Source: Streptomyces sp. NBC_01351 (lineage in GTDB: Bacteria > Actinomycetota > Actinomycetes > Streptomycetales > Streptomycetaceae). Taken from it: a DNA stretch of 64,000 nt. A program made the translations under genes and the position numbers. Position 1 is the first letter of the stretch; every line of letters starts with the position of its first letter. Of the stretch, positions 1 through 8,222 are shown in pieces. The DNA lies in assembly GCF_036237315.1 (NCBI RefSeq), contig NZ_CP108356.1, forward strand, positions 496,001 through 560,000, written 5' to 3'. The notes under the pieces were generated by a model. That model had not been told where the DNA came from, searched no databases, and worked only from the letters and a program-made list of their open reading frames with translations.

Positions 1-941
1 GCGGCCGCGGTACGGGCGAGGAGATCGGCCAGGGTCAGGAACACCGCGCCGCCCAGTGCGGCCACCGGGAGCAGTACCCGGTGCCCGGCGCCGACGATCA
101 TCCGGGCCGCGTGCGGAACCATCAGCCCGACGAAACCGATCGCGCCGCTGTAGGCGACGAGCACGCCGATGACGAGGGAGGTCAGGACGAACACGGCGGC
201 ACGGAAGCGCCCGGTGTCCAGGCCCAGGGTGTGGGCGCCCTCGTCCCCGGCGAGCAGCAGGTCGAGCGGCCGCGCGAGGGCGACGAGCAGGCCGGTTCCC
301 AGCAGCAGCGCGGCGGCGGGCAGGGCGAGTTCGTCCCAGCGGGCCCCGCCGAGGCCGCCGAGGGTCCAGAAGAGGACGGAGCGCAGCTGGTCGGGTTGCG
401 CGGCGAGCACCAGGACCAGGCTGGTGAGGGCCGACAGGACGTACTGGACGGCGACCCCGGCGAGGATCAGACGGCCGGTGGTCATGGTGCCGCCGCGCCG
501 CGCCATCGCGTAGACGGCGACGAGCGCGCCCATCGACCCGGCGAAGGCGGCGAGCGGGACACCCACGTCCACGCCCGCGCCGGCCCCGATGGCGGATCCG
601 GCGCCGAAGACGATGACGAGGACGGCTCCCGCGGAGGCACCGGAGGAGGCGCCGAGCAGGAAGGGATCCGCGAGCTGGTTGCGTACGAGGGCCTGCAGCA
701 CGGTGCCCGCCACCGCGAGCCCGGCGCCGACGAGGGCGCCGAGGATCACCCGTGGCATCCGGACGTCCCAGACGATGGCGGAGAAGGCCCCGGCGGGCCG
801 CTCCCCCGACAGCCCTCCGAGCACGATGTCGAGCACCCGGCCGGGCGCGATCCGTACGGGCCCCAGGGCCAGCCCCGCGACCGCCGCCGCAAGGAGCGCG
901 GCAGCCAGCGCGCACAGCACGGCGGCCGTGCGCAGCCTCAC
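1..941 (-). CDS. FecCD-type ABC transporter permease, probable cobalamin importer (3' end cut by window edge)
   Basis: Reading leftwards from a GTG at 941, about 313 hydrophobic residues are visible before the edge. The family is usually 330-350 residues, so only the C-terminal end is missing. FecCD/BtuC motifs are present: PRVILGALVGAG near residue 63, LADPFLLGASSGA near 90 and GFVGLMVPHAAR near 269. The GTG overlaps the TGA of the upstream lipoprotein gene (GTGA), so the two are translationally coupled in one operon. FecCD permeases import siderophores, haem or cobalamin with a solute-binding lipoprotein and an ATPase; the ATPase gene would lie beyond the window. The upstream cobalamin riboswitch makes a corrinoid the likeliest cargo (inference). 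Confidence 0.9.
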   Translation of the reverse strand, partial: MRLRTAAVLCALAAALLAAAVAGLALGPVRIAPGRVLDIVLGGLSGERPAGAFSAIVWDVRMPRVILGALVGAGLAVAGTVLQALVRNQLADPFLLGASSGASAGAVLVIVFGAGSAIGAGAGVDVGVPLAAFAGSMGALVAVYAMARRGGTMTTGRLILAGVAVQYVLSALTSLVLVLAAQPDQLRSVLFWTLGGLGGARWDELALPAAALLLGTGLLVALARPLDLLLAGDEGAHTLGLDTGRFRAAVFVLTSLVIGVLVAYSGAIGFVGLMVPHAARMIVGAGHRVLLPVAALGGAVFLTLADLLARTAA

Positions 942-1930
942 GCGGCGTCGGGGTGGAGCTGGTGCCCCAAGGACTCGACGGCGTCGGCGACGCGCACGCC
1001 GAGTACGGCCGAGGACAATGGCAGCACGACGAACCGCCGGTTCTTGACGGCGGGAACCTCGGCGAGCGCCGGGTCGTTCAACAGGCGCTGCTTCTTGGCT
1101 TCGACGGTGGTGCCGCCGTAGTCGTAGATGAGGACGACCTCGGGCTTGCGCTCGATGACCTTCTCCCACGACACGTCGCCGAAGGTGTCCTTGAGGTCGG
1201 CGAAGACGTTCGTGCCGCCGGAGAGGGTGACGATCTCGTTGCCTATGCCGCCGCCTCCGGAGGTGGAGGCGGTCGCTTCGCCGGAGTCGTAGACGAAGAC
1301 GGACGGCCGGGGCTTGTCCTTGACCCGGGCGGTCACGGCGCCGATGCGGCGTTCCTCGTCGGCGATCAGCACGGCGCCGCGCTCGGGCACGCCGAAGGTC
1401 CGGGCGACTTCGGTGATCTCGGTCTTGAGCTGGTCGAAACCGACGGTGCCGGGGGTGCAGTACTCCACGTTCAGGCGGGAGTTGATGCCGGCCTGGGCGA
1501 GCCCCGCGCGGTCGCGGCCCTGCGCCTTGTCGAAGGCGCTCGCATAGCCGCCGTACACGAAGTCGGGATCGGCGCCGAGCAGGGTCTCCTTGGAGGGGTA
1601 CTCCTTGGCCAGCACCTTGATCTTGTCGTAGGCGGGCCGGTACGCGGGCAGCACGGCGTCGTCGAGATAGGCGGAACCGGCGATCCGGTCCTGGAGCCCG
1701 AGGGCGAGCAGGAGCTCGGTGGCGTGCTGGTTCATGGCGACGGCACGCCGGGGCGGGCTCTGGAAGGTGCTGGTCACACCGCAGTTGGTGACGGTGTACG
1801 GGAACCCGGGCGCGGCGGCCGCGCCTTGGGCCCGGTCGTCCCCGCCCTCCGCCGAACCGCCGCAGGCGGCCAGGGGCATCAGGAGCACCAACGGAAACAT
1901 TGCACGCAAAACGGTGCGGGAACGCGACAT
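938..1930 (-). CDS. ABC transporter solute-binding lipoprotein (BtuF/FepB fold), probable cobalamin binder
   Basis: The 330-residue protein begins MSRSRTV at an ATG preceded by GGAGAGG. Its signal peptide ends in a lipobox (LAACGG), so it should be a lipid-anchored extracytoplasmic protein. The body has the two-lobe helical-backbone fold of periplasmic metal-chelate binders: early AVAMNQHATELLLALG, then a long helix region and a second lobe with IYDYGG near the C-terminus. It is first in an operon with the FecCD permease and lies 56 nt downstream of a cobalamin riboswitch, which argues for vitamin B12 or cobinamide uptake repressed by adenosylcobalamin. Related actinobacterial proteins have been proposed as F420-0 importers; the riboswitch argues against that here. 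Confidence 0.88.
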   Translation of the reverse strand: MSRSRTVLRAMFPLVLLMPLAACGGSAEGGDDRAQGAAAAPGFPYTVTNCGVTSTFQSPPRRAVAMNQHATELLLALGLQDRIAGSAYLDDAVLPAYRPAYDKIKVLAKEYPSKETLLGADPDFVYGGYASAFDKAQGRDRAGLAQAGINSRLNVEYCTPGTVGFDQLKTEITEVARTFGVPERGAVLIADEERRIGAVTARVKDKPRPSVFVYDSGEATASTSGGGGIGNEIVTLSGGTNVFADLKDTFGDVSWEKVIERKPEVVLIYDYGGTTVEAKKQRLLNDPALAEVPAVKNRRFVVLPLSSAVLGVRVADAVESLGHQLHPDAA

Positions 1931-1985
1931 GGCGAAGCCTCTCCGGGGGATCCGCGTCCCCTGGCCGACGTGAAGAAGGAGCAGA

Positions 1986-2087
1986 GGCGGTGCGTCAGTG
2001 TCTGACTCCCGGCCTCCCTCACGGAGATGGCCGGTCACAGTGGCGGGACCGCACCGGAATCGCACCGGTTTCCTGTCCTGCACCGCC
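1986..2087 (-). ncRNA. cobalamin (adenosylcobalamin) riboswitch
   Basis: On the minus strand the leader carries the B12-box: GAAACCGGTGCGATTCCGG followed by GCGGTCCCGCCACTGTGA, then CCGG and GGGAGTCAGACACTGAC. The outer P1 helix is visible as GGCGGTGC (2080-2087) pairing with GCACCGCC (1986-1993), which sets the ends given. The element is compact, about 100 nt. It ends 56 nt before the lipoprotein start codon, so ligand binding could hide the ribosome binding site, the usual mode in actinobacteria (inference). Upstream nucleotides to about 2110 may belong to the transcript. Confidence 0.9.
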
Positions 2088-2142
2088 TGGGGTATCGGGG
2101 CCCAGTCTGCCAGACGCAAACCGCTGCTCCCGCAAACGCCGA

Positions 2143-2178
2143 AGGCCCGCATCAGCAGCTGACTGCTGACGCGGGCCT
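2143..2178 (-). terminator. hairpin terminator behind tRNA-Trp
   Basis: A nearly perfect stem is formed by AGGCCCGC plus TCAGCAG pairing with CTGCTGA plus GCGGGCCT around a CTGA loop. It lies 17 nt beyond the 3' end of the tRNA gene and upstream of the riboswitch leader, so it separates the two transcription units on the minus strand. No T-run follows, as is common in Streptomyces. Confidence 0.75.
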
Positions 2179-2194
2179 CGGGTCGCTTCCGTTG

Positions 2195-2268
2195 CAGGGG
2201 CGGCAGGATTCGAACCTGCGACATCTGGTTTTGGAGACCAGCGCTCTGACCAGCTGAGCTACACCCCT
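2195..2268 (-). tRNA. tRNA-Trp (CCA anticodon)
   Basis: The minus strand folds as a standard 74-nt cloverleaf: acceptor AGGGGTG pairs with CGCCCCT, the D arm contains GCTCAGCTGGTCAGAGC, the anticodon stem CTGGT/ACCAG encloses loop CTCCAAA with anticodon CCA, and the T arm is GCAGG-TTCGAAT-CCTGC. The discriminator is G and the 3' CCA is not encoded. Confidence 0.97.
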
Positions 2269-2420
2269 TCGGCGAAACCAACCATGGCACGGCCGGCTGT
2301 GGAGATCCAACGAATTCCCGGGGTGTCCGAGCCCTGAGACACCCGGGCGGCCGCAGGTGGCGAGAGTCGGGGTCGGGGAGGATCGTGGGCAGGGTGATCC
2401 GCGGATCGGAAGGTTCCACC

Positions 2421-2942
2421 ATGCCCCGGGGTCGAGGCCGAGGGCGCCTCCGGCTGCGGGCGGCCCTGGCCGCGCTGGCGTTCACCGTCCCCGTGCTGCT
2501 CGGGGCGGGACCCGGTGGTTCCGGGGAGACGATCCCGCTCGCCGGCCGGGAGCCCGGTGAGCGGCTCGACGTCACGCTGACGCAGGTGGTCGACCCCGCG
2601 AGCCCCGCCGACCCCGCCGGCCCCGCGGACGCGGCGGCCGCTCAGGTCGACGACCGGCTGGTCGCCGTCCGGTTCCGGCTGGAGAACACCGGCTCCGTCG
2701 TCTACGCGGACTCCCCCGTCTCCTGCGCTCACCTGCTCGACTCCACCGGGCGGCGGTTCGCCGCGCTCAACACCCCCACGACCGCCGGGGCGGCCTTCCC
2801 CGACACCGTCACGCTCGATCCCGGCGGCACGGCGGAGGGTTTCGTCACCTTCCACCTCCCGGACGACGCCGCCCTCGCAGCGGTGCAGTTCGCGCTGAAC
2901 GGCGGTCTCGCGGACGATGTCGGCCAGTGGAGCCTCTCGTAG
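2421..2942 (+). CDS. secreted protein, DUF4352-like beta-sandwich
   Basis: A 173-residue product beginning MPRGRGRGRLR, chosen because GGAAGG precedes this ATG. A basic N-terminus and hydrophobic stretch (residues about 10-30) form a Sec signal peptide. The mature part contains RLDVTLTQVVDP, then VRFRLENTGS and a C-terminal TAEGFVTFHLPDD. This arrangement of conserved hydrophobic strands is typical of DUF4352-type immunoglobulin-like extracellular proteins. An acidic Asp/Pro/Ala-rich insert lies at about residues 55-72. It stands alone between tRNA-Trp and the chitinase gene. Substrate and role cannot be told from sequence. Confidence 0.72.
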   Translation: MPRGRGRGRLRLRAALAALAFTVPVLLGAGPGGSGETIPLAGREPGERLDVTLTQVVDPASPADPAGPADAAAAQVDDRLVAVRFRLENTGSVVYADSPVSCAHLLDSTGRRFAALNTPTTAGAAFPDTVTLDPGGTAEGFVTFHLPDDAALAAVQFALNGGLADDVGQWSLS

Positions 2943-3014
2943 CGCTCCGAGCCGAGCACCGGGCACCCCGCGCACACCCGAGCGCCCGCGAGTTTCCGCC
3001 ACCCCCTTGACCCG

Positions 3015-3030
3015 CCTGGTCCAGACCAAT
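3015..3030. promoter_or_regulatory. DasR-responsive element (dre) upstream of the chitinase gene
   Basis: CCTGGTCCAGACCAAT contains the palindrome TGGTC-CAGACCA at 3017-3028, one base from the dre consensus core TGGTCTAGACCA. It lies 65 nt upstream of the chitinase start. In streptomycetes DasR, a GntR repressor relieved by glucosamine-6-phosphate, binds such sites before chitinase and N-acetylglucosamine genes, so the same control is expected here. Confidence 0.8.
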
Positions 3031-3092
3031 AGTTTCCGGCATGCACCGCGCACGCGCACACGCCTCACTCCCCGCATCCGCAAAGGAAGCCC

Positions 3093-4415
3093 ATGCGCCG
3101 CAGCATGCTCGGCAGACTGGCCGTCGCCACCTGCTCCCTCTCCCTGCTGACCGCCTTCGCGCCCGCCGCCGCGCAGGTCGACGGCGGCCACGACCGCGCG
3201 TACAAGAAGGTCGGCTACTTCACCCAATGGGGCGTCTACGGGCGGGACTTCCAGGTCCAGGACCTGGAGGCGAACGGCTCCGCCGACAAGCTCACCCACA
3301 TCAACTACGCCTTCGGGAACGTCAGTCCGGAAGGCAAGTGCTTCACCGGGAACGTGCCCGGTGAAGTGGACGCCTGGGCCGACTACGTGCGCCCGCTCGA
3401 CGCCGCCAACTCCGTCGACGGGGTCGCCGACACCTGGGAGCAGCCGCTCGCGGGCAACTTCAACCAGCTGCGCGAGCTCAAGGCCAAGCACCCGAACCTC
3501 AAGGTGCTGATCTCGCTGGGCGGTTGGAGCTGGTCCACGCACTTCTCGGACGCCGCCCTCACCCCGGCCTCCCGCAAGGCCTTCGTCGAGTCCTGCATCG
3601 ACCTGTACATCAAGGGCAACCTCCCGCAGGACGGCACCCGTGGTGGCGCGGGCGCGGCCGCGGGCGTGTTCGACGGGATCGACCTCGACTGGGAGTGGCC
3701 CGGCTCGGCCGGCGACGCCGACACGAAGTTCCGCCCGGAGGACAAGGAGAACTTCACCGAGCTCGTCAAGGAGTTCCGTACGCAGCTCGACGCGTACGCG
3801 CGCGGCCAGAAGCGGAAGTCGGCGTACGAGCTGACGGCCTTCGTCCCGACCGCCGCTGCCAAGATCGACGCGGGCTTCGACGTCCGCCGCATCATGCGCC
3901 ACCTGGACTTCGTGACCCTCCAGGGCTACGACTTCCACGTCTCGGGCGAGCCGACCACCGCCCAGCAGTCCGCGCTCTACGCCCGGCGCGACTTCAGCGT
4001 CGACGGCACCGTGGACGCCTGGCGACAGCGCGGGGCGCCCGCGCACAAGCTGGTCGTGGGCATGCCGTTCTACGGGCAGGGCTGGACGGGCGTGAGCGGC
4101 GGCGGGGACGGCATGGGGCAGCCCGCGACGGGCCCGGCGCCGGCCACCTGGTCCGCGGGGTACGAGGACTACAAGGCGTTGAAGAAGCTGGCCGATTCGG
4201 GGACCTACCAGGTGTACCGGGACCGGCGCGGCGGCCACGCCTGGCTGTTCGACGGCAACACCCTGTGGACGTACGACGACCCGCAGGTGCTGCGCGCCAA
4301 GACCGCCTACGTCCGCGAACACGGCCTGGGCGGGGCGATGGTCTGGTCGCTGGACGCGGACACCGCCGACGGCGAGCTGATGACGGCCGTGGACCGGGGC
4401 CTGCGCGGCCGCTGA
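3093..4415 (+). CDS. secreted GH18 chitinase
   Basis: The 440-residue protein has a signal peptide (MRRSMLGRLAV..., cleavage near AAAQ about residue 28) followed by one GH18 barrel. The catalytic signature DGIDLDWEW lies at residues 194-202 with acid/base Glu201. The sugar-site strand SLGGWSW is near residue 140, GYDF near 279 and the C-terminal MVWSLDAD near 415. It would hydrolyse chitin outside the cell by the substrate-assisted retaining mechanism. No carbohydrate-binding module is attached, so it is a single-domain enzyme. A dre box upstream places it in the N-acetylglucosamine/DasR regulon; a GC-rich hairpin follows the stop codon. Confidence 0.96.
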   Translation: MRRSMLGRLAVATCSLSLLTAFAPAAAQVDGGHDRAYKKVGYFTQWGVYGRDFQVQDLEANGSADKLTHINYAFGNVSPEGKCFTGNVPGEVDAWADYVRPLDAANSVDGVADTWEQPLAGNFNQLRELKAKHPNLKVLISLGGWSWSTHFSDAALTPASRKAFVESCIDLYIKGNLPQDGTRGGAGAAAGVFDGIDLDWEWPGSAGDADTKFRPEDKENFTELVKEFRTQLDAYARGQKRKSAYELTAFVPTAAAKIDAGFDVRRIMRHLDFVTLQGYDFHVSGEPTTAQQSALYARRDFSVDGTVDAWRQRGAPAHKLVVGMPFYGQGWTGVSGGGDGMGQPATGPAPATWSAGYEDYKALKKLADSGTYQVYRDRRGGHAWLFDGNTLWTYDDPQVLRAKTAYVREHGLGGAMVWSLDADTADGELMTAVDRGLRGR

Positions 4416-4445
4416 GCAGGCCGCTGACCGGCCACAAGACCGGCG

Positions 4446-4479
4446 CCGCCGGGCCGCGGAAAAGCACCCGGCCCGGCGG
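4446..4479 (+). terminator. terminator of the chitinase gene
   Basis: The 11-bp arms CCGCCGGGCCG and CGGCCCGGCGG are fully complementary around a 12-nt loop containing GGAAAAGC. The hairpin lies 30 nt past the chitinase stop and 25 nt before the serpin start, so the two genes probably have separate transcripts. Confidence 0.7.
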
Positions 4480-4504
4480 TGCCACTCCACGTACCCTCCC
4501 CCGC

Positions 4505-5689
4505 ATGAGGAACTCGACGGTAAGGGCGGTCAACCGCCTCACGAAGCGCTGGGCCGCCGAGGCTCCTGCCGAGGGCCCCGGCACGGTGTTCACCGCGGCC
4601 GGGGCCTGGCCGCTGCTGGCCCTGCTGGCGGACGGCGCGGGCGGTCCGGCCCGCGCGGAACTGGCGGATGCCCTGTCCATACCCGCCGAGTCCGCCGCCG
4701 GGGCCGCGCGGGAGCTGCTGGCCGGTCTGACCGGCGTACCGGGTCTGCGGGCGGCGACCGGGCTGTGGGCCAAGGCCGACCTCCCGCTGGAGGAGACCTG
4801 GTCGGCGAAGCTCCCGGCCGGCGCCCGGGGGACGCTCACCGACGACGCGGAGGCCGACACGAAGGTGCTGGACGCGTGGGCGTCGGACCGGACCGGCGGC
4901 CTGATCGAGCGCATGCCCGTGACCCTCGACGAGGAGACCCGGCTCGTCCTGGCCTCCGCGCTGGCGCTCCAGCTGAAGTGGATCCAGCCGTTCCGTGCAC
5001 TGCCCGGCCGCGTGGACGAAGGCCCCTGGGCCGGTCGGCCGCTGTGGATGCTGCATCGCAGTACCTCCCTGTTGGACCGGGCCCGAGTGGCTCACGGCCC
5101 GACGGGTCCGGTCACCCTGCTGGAAGTCGTCGGAAACACCGGGGTGGACGTCCACCTCGTACTGGGCGAACCCGGCGCGCCCGCCGGTGAAACCCTCGGC
5201 ACCGGGATCGACGCCGTCACGAGGGCCCTTCCGTCCACGGGCGCGCATCTGCTCCCCGAGGGGAACCCCGGTCCGGGACTGTTCGTCGCTACCGAGGCGG
5301 CCGTGTCCCCCGAGCCCAGGCTCCGCATCACGACCGTCGCGTTCGAGGTGCGCGCCGAGCACGACCTCCTGTGCCAGGCCCGGCTGTTCGGGTTGGAGAC
5401 CGCCTCCGACAAGGACTCCGGGCACTTCCCCGGTATCAGTTCCGAACCGCTGGCCATCGGATCGGCCCGCCAGTCCGCGCTGGCCCGCTTCACCGCGAAG
5501 GGGTTCGAGGCCGCGGCCGTCACCGCCTTCGCCATGGCGCCCGGTTGCGCCATGCCTCGGCTGAGGTACCGCGTCCGCCGGGCCGAAGTCCGCTTCGACC
5601 GGCCCTTCGGCTTCCTGGCCGTCCACCGGACCTCCCGGCTGGTGCTGGCGGCCGGGTGGGTGAACGAGCCCGGTATGGTCACGCAATGA
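4505..5689 (+). CDS. serpin-family serine protease inhibitor
   Basis: A 394-residue protein without a signal peptide, starting MRNSTVRAVNRLTKRWA. Serpin features include the N-terminal helix with FTAAGAWPLLALLADGA, the ALALQLKWIQPF segment equivalent to the conserved N-A-I-Y-F-K-G-x-W region, the reactive-loop hinge FTAKGFEAAAVTAFAMAPG at about residues 329-347, and the C-terminal strand FDRPFGFLAVHRTSRLVLAAGWV. Family members trap serine proteases by loop insertion; the target is unknown and the loop is hard to align, so inhibition is not certain. The length matches the family (about 390). Its TGA overlaps the ATG of the aldo/keto reductase gene (ATGA). Confidence 0.85.
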   Translation: MRNSTVRAVNRLTKRWAAEAPAEGPGTVFTAAGAWPLLALLADGAGGPARAELADALSIPAESAAGAARELLAGLTGVPGLRAATGLWAKADLPLEETWSAKLPAGARGTLTDDAEADTKVLDAWASDRTGGLIERMPVTLDEETRLVLASALALQLKWIQPFRALPGRVDEGPWAGRPLWMLHRSTSLLDRARVAHGPTGPVTLLEVVGNTGVDVHLVLGEPGAPAGETLGTGIDAVTRALPSTGAHLLPEGNPGPGLFVATEAAVSPEPRLRITTVAFEVRAEHDLLCQARLFGLETASDKDSGHFPGISSEPLAIGSARQSALARFTAKGFEAAAVTAFAMAPGCAMPRLRYRVRRAEVRFDRPFGFLAVHRTSRLVLAAGWVNEPGMVTQ

Positions 5690-6567
5690 CAGAAACGATC
5701 ACTGCGGCCGCGGCCGGCACCTGGGCGCTCGGCGACCTGACCGTCAACCGGATCGGCTTCGGCGCGATGCGGCTCACGCACCTCGCCGACGGCTCCCCCA
5801 GCGATCGGGACCGGGTGACCGCCGTGCTGCGGCGGGCCGTGGAGCTCGGCGTGAACCACATCGACACCGCCGCCTTCTACTTCTCCCCGCTGCGCTCCGC
5901 CAACGAGCTGATCAACCGCGCGCTCGCCCCGTACGCCGACGAGCTCGTCATCACCACCAAGGTCGGTCCGGGCCGCGACGCGGGCGGCAACTGGTGGTGG
6001 GCGGCGCCGGAGCAGCTGCGCGGGCAGGTCGAGGAGAACCTGCGCCAGCTCGGCCGGGACCACCTCGACATCGTCAACCTGCGCATCCAGCGCCGGGAGA
6101 CGACCGGGTCGATCGCCGAGCACTTCGGGGCCCTCGCCGAGCTCCGCGAGGCCGGGCTGATCCGGCACCTGGGCATCTCGAACGCCCGCGCCGACCACCT
6201 CGCCGAGGCGCGGGCCATCGCGCCGGTGGTGTGCGTGCAGAACCCGTACGGCATCGGCTCGCCCACCGAGGACCACGCCTTCGCGGACGCGTGCGGGGAG
6301 CAAGGCGTGGCCTTCGTGCCGTTCTTCGCCATCGCCGGCGCGGGCAAGGAGGCCGGCGTGGTGGCGGACGACGGCGAGCGGGTGCGGGCCCTCGCCGAGG
6401 CGCACGGGGTGTCGGCGGCGCAGCTGCGCCTGGCGTGGACGCTGAGCCGCGGACCGCACGTCCTGTCGATCACCGGCACCGGAAATCCGGACCACCTGGT
6501 CGAGAACATCGCGGCGGGCGCGCTGCGCCTCACGCCGGAGGAGGTCGCTCTCCTGAGCGCGGCGTGA
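5686..6567 (+). CDS. aldo/keto reductase
   Basis: A 293-residue NADPH-dependent AKR-superfamily barrel. The motifs GFGAMRLT, then GVNHIDTAAFY with the catalytic Asp and Tyr, TTKVG with the catalytic Lys, and GISN are in the usual order. It is translationally coupled to the serpin gene through an ATGA overlap, an unusual pairing with no obvious functional link. The 3' end overlaps the convergent sugar kinase gene by 38 nt. The substrate is probably a small aldehyde or ketone but cannot be predicted. Confidence 0.93.
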   Translation: MTETITAAAAGTWALGDLTVNRIGFGAMRLTHLADGSPSDRDRVTAVLRRAVELGVNHIDTAAFYFSPLRSANELINRALAPYADELVITTKVGPGRDAGGNWWWAAPEQLRGQVEENLRQLGRDHLDIVNLRIQRRETTGSIAEHFGALAELREAGLIRHLGISNARADHLAEARAIAPVVCVQNPYGIGSPTEDHAFADACGEQGVAFVPFFAIAGAGKEAGVVADDGERVRALAEAHGVSAAQLRLAWTLSRGPHVLSITGTGNPDHLVENIAAGALRLTPEEVALLSAA

Positions 6568-7558
6568 GCGGCGTCCGGGCGTCCGCACCTCGACCCGCCC
6601 CCGCCTGAACGGCCGCCAGCGCCGCCGTCGCCGCGAAGGTCGGCACCAGTCCCGTGCCCCCGCGCCCCGACACCGACAGGGAGGCGGCGGCCAGCCCGTA
6701 GGCCACCGCGTCCACGAGGGTGTCGCCGAGGACGAGCCGGGCGGTGGCGGTCCCGGTGAAGCAGTCCCCGGCTCCGGTCGCGTCGACCGGAGCCGGATTG
6801 ACGGGTACGGGGTGGTAGCGGGCGGCGGCGCCCGTGCCCTCGTCCAGCAGCAGCCGGTCGGCGCCCCCGGTGACCGCGACGGCCCGGGCACCCAGCGCGC
6901 GGTAGCGGGCGGCGGCGGTGCGGGGCTCGTCGGTGCCGACGAGGGCCAGCGCGTCGGCCGGGCAGGAGCTCTTGAGCAGCCCGGTCAGCGGGGCGATCCG
7001 GGCGAGCAGCTCGCGGGCCTCGGCGCGGCCGGTCATCCGGGGGCGGAAGTTGGGGTCGTACGAGAGGTGCCCGCCGGCCGCGTGCACCAGGCGGGCGGCG
7101 GCCAGTACGGCGTCGCGGCCGGTCGGCGACAGCGCTCCGGTGATGCCGCTGGTGACCAGCGCCCGGCAGCCGGTCAGCAGCCCGCGCCAGGACTCGACGT
7201 GCTCGGGCGAGAGGGTGGAACCGGCGCTGCGGGTGCGCCAGTAGACGAACGCGCGGTCGCCATCGGTGTCGGCGCTGAGCAGGTAGGCGCCGTTGGGCCG
7301 CGCGGCCCGGCGTACGTGCGAGACGTCCACGCCCAGCTCGGCGGCCCGCCGCAGCAGCGGCACGCTGAGCTCGTCGTCGCCGACCACGGCCAGCAGCGCG
7401 GTCCGGGCCCCGGCGGCGGCCGCCGCGGCGGCCGCGTTGAGGGCGTCCCCGGAGTAGGAGATGCGGGCCGGGGTGCCGTTGGCGGCCTCCCGGAGGGCGG
7501 TGTCGGCGTGGATCTCGACGAGCACCTCACCGAGTACGAGGACGTCGTAGCCGCTCAC
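6530..7558 (-). CDS. kdgK: 2-keto-3-deoxygluconate kinase (PfkB family)
   Basis: A 342-residue ribokinase-fold sugar kinase starting VSGYDVLVLGEVLVE. The family signature PVDATGAGDCFTGT with its catalytic Asp is near residue 258, and the sugar-binding GDALNAAAAAAAAGA near residue 40. The GTG start overlaps the TGA of the aldolase gene (GTGA), so the two are one operon. The pairing with a KDPG/KDG aldolase and a neighbouring IclR regulator points to KDG phosphorylation in catabolism of hexuronates or gluconate-type sugars. The C-terminal 25 residues are Pro/Arg-rich and overlap the convergent aldo/keto reductase gene. Specificity is inferred from context, since PfkB kinases are hard to separate by sequence. 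Confidence 0.85.
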   Translation of the reverse strand: MSGYDVLVLGEVLVEIHADTALREAANGTPARISYSGDALNAAAAAAAAGARTALLAVVGDDELSVPLLRRAAELGVDVSHVRRAARPNGAYLLSADTDGDRAFVYWRTRSAGSTLSPEHVESWRGLLTGCRALVTSGITGALSPTGRDAVLAAARLVHAAGGHLSYDPNFRPRMTGRAEARELLARIAPLTGLLKSSCPADALALVGTDEPRTAAARYRALGARAVAVTGGADRLLLDEGTGAAARYHPVPVNPAPVDATGAGDCFTGTATARLVLGDTLVDAVAYGLAAASLSVSGRGGTGLVPTFAATAALAAVQAGAGRGADARTPLTPRSGERPPPA

Positions 7559-8190
7559 CGCCCTTCCCCCGGAGCGCAGCAGCACGGCGCGGCAAGCCCG
7601 CCGAACAGGGCGGCCAGCTCCCCCGGACCGGCGGGCAGGCCGCCGCCGATGCCGACGGCGCTCGCTCCGGCCGCGATCCAGTCGGGGACCTCGGCGGGCC
7701 GGATCCCGCCGGTCGGGATGATCACCGCCCCGGGGAGGACGGCCTTGAGGGAGCGGATGAAACCCGGGCCGCCCACGTGCGCCGGGAACACCTTGGCGGC
7801 GCCCCCGGCGCGGACGGCTGCGGCGATCTCGCCGGGGGTGAACCCGCCCTCGACGAAGACGGCTCCGCGGCGCGCGGCGGCTGCGCGGACCTCGGGGGCC
7901 GGGTACGGGGAGATCAGGAAGGCGGCGCCCGCGTCCAGGGCGGTCTCGGCCTGCGCGGCCGTGGTGACGGTGCCGACGCCGATCAGGGCGGGGCGGCCGT
8001 GCGCGTCGGCGAGCGGGACCGTGCGGGCGAGGGCCTCGGCCCAGCCGGGTGTGGAGGTGGTCAGTTCCACGGCCCGGCAGCCGGCGGCGAGCAGGGTGCG
8101 GGTCTCGCGGACGGCTTCGTCGGCGTCGGCGTTGCGCAGCACCGGCAGGAGCCGCTGCGCGGCCAGTACGTCGTACGGGTGGCAGGACAA
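7555..8190 (-). CDS. eda: 2-keto-3-deoxy-6-phosphogluconate aldolase family (Eda)
   Basis: A class I aldolase of about 211 residues. Features are YDVLAAQRLLPVLR at the N-terminus, VELTTSTPGW (catalytic Glu region), the Schiff-base lysine in AAKVFPAHVGG, and the phosphate loop PTGGI. The family is about 205-215 residues, which favours the TTG at 8190 with GGGAGGG just before it. An ATG at 8244 would add 18 residues and run through the operator region. It would split KDPG or KDG into pyruvate and a three-carbon aldehyde. It is followed by kdgK with a 4-nt overlap and divergent from the IclR gene. Confidence 0.88.
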   Translation of the reverse strand: MSCHPYDVLAAQRLLPVLRNADADEAVRETRTLLAAGCRAVELTTSTPGWAEALARTVPLADAHGRPALIGVGTVTTAAQAETALDAGAAFLISPYPAPEVRAAAARRGAVFVEGGFTPGEIAAAVRAGGAAKVFPAHVGGPGFIRSLKAVLPGAVIIPTGGIRPAEVPDWIAAGASAVGIGGGLPAGPGELAALFGGLAAPCCCAPGEGR

Positions 8191-8203
8191 GGACCCTCCC
8201 GTT

Positions 8204-8222
8204 CGTTCCACGTAGCGGAACG
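8204..8222. promoter_or_regulatory. putative IclR-type operator between eda and the IclR gene
   Basis: CGTTCC-ACGTAGC-GGAACG is an inverted repeat with 6-bp arms. A further half-site GCGGAAC recurs at 8236-8242, two helical turns away. Palindromes of the TTCC-N-GGAA kind are typical targets of IclR-family sugar-acid repressors. Its place in the divergent promoter suggests it controls both transcription directions (inference). Confidence 0.6.

Noticed and set aside
81..1121. Long open frames on the plus strand at the left end and many similar frames opposite real genes
   Set aside because: In very GC-rich DNA the antisense of a real gene stays open. The translations are runs of Gly, Arg, Ala and Pro without any family pattern, and the opposite strand encodes clear proteins.
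938..1930. F420-0 ABC importer as the identity of the lipoprotein/permease pair
   Set aside because: Some relatives carry that name, but a cobalamin riboswitch stands directly upstream, which points to corrinoid uptake.
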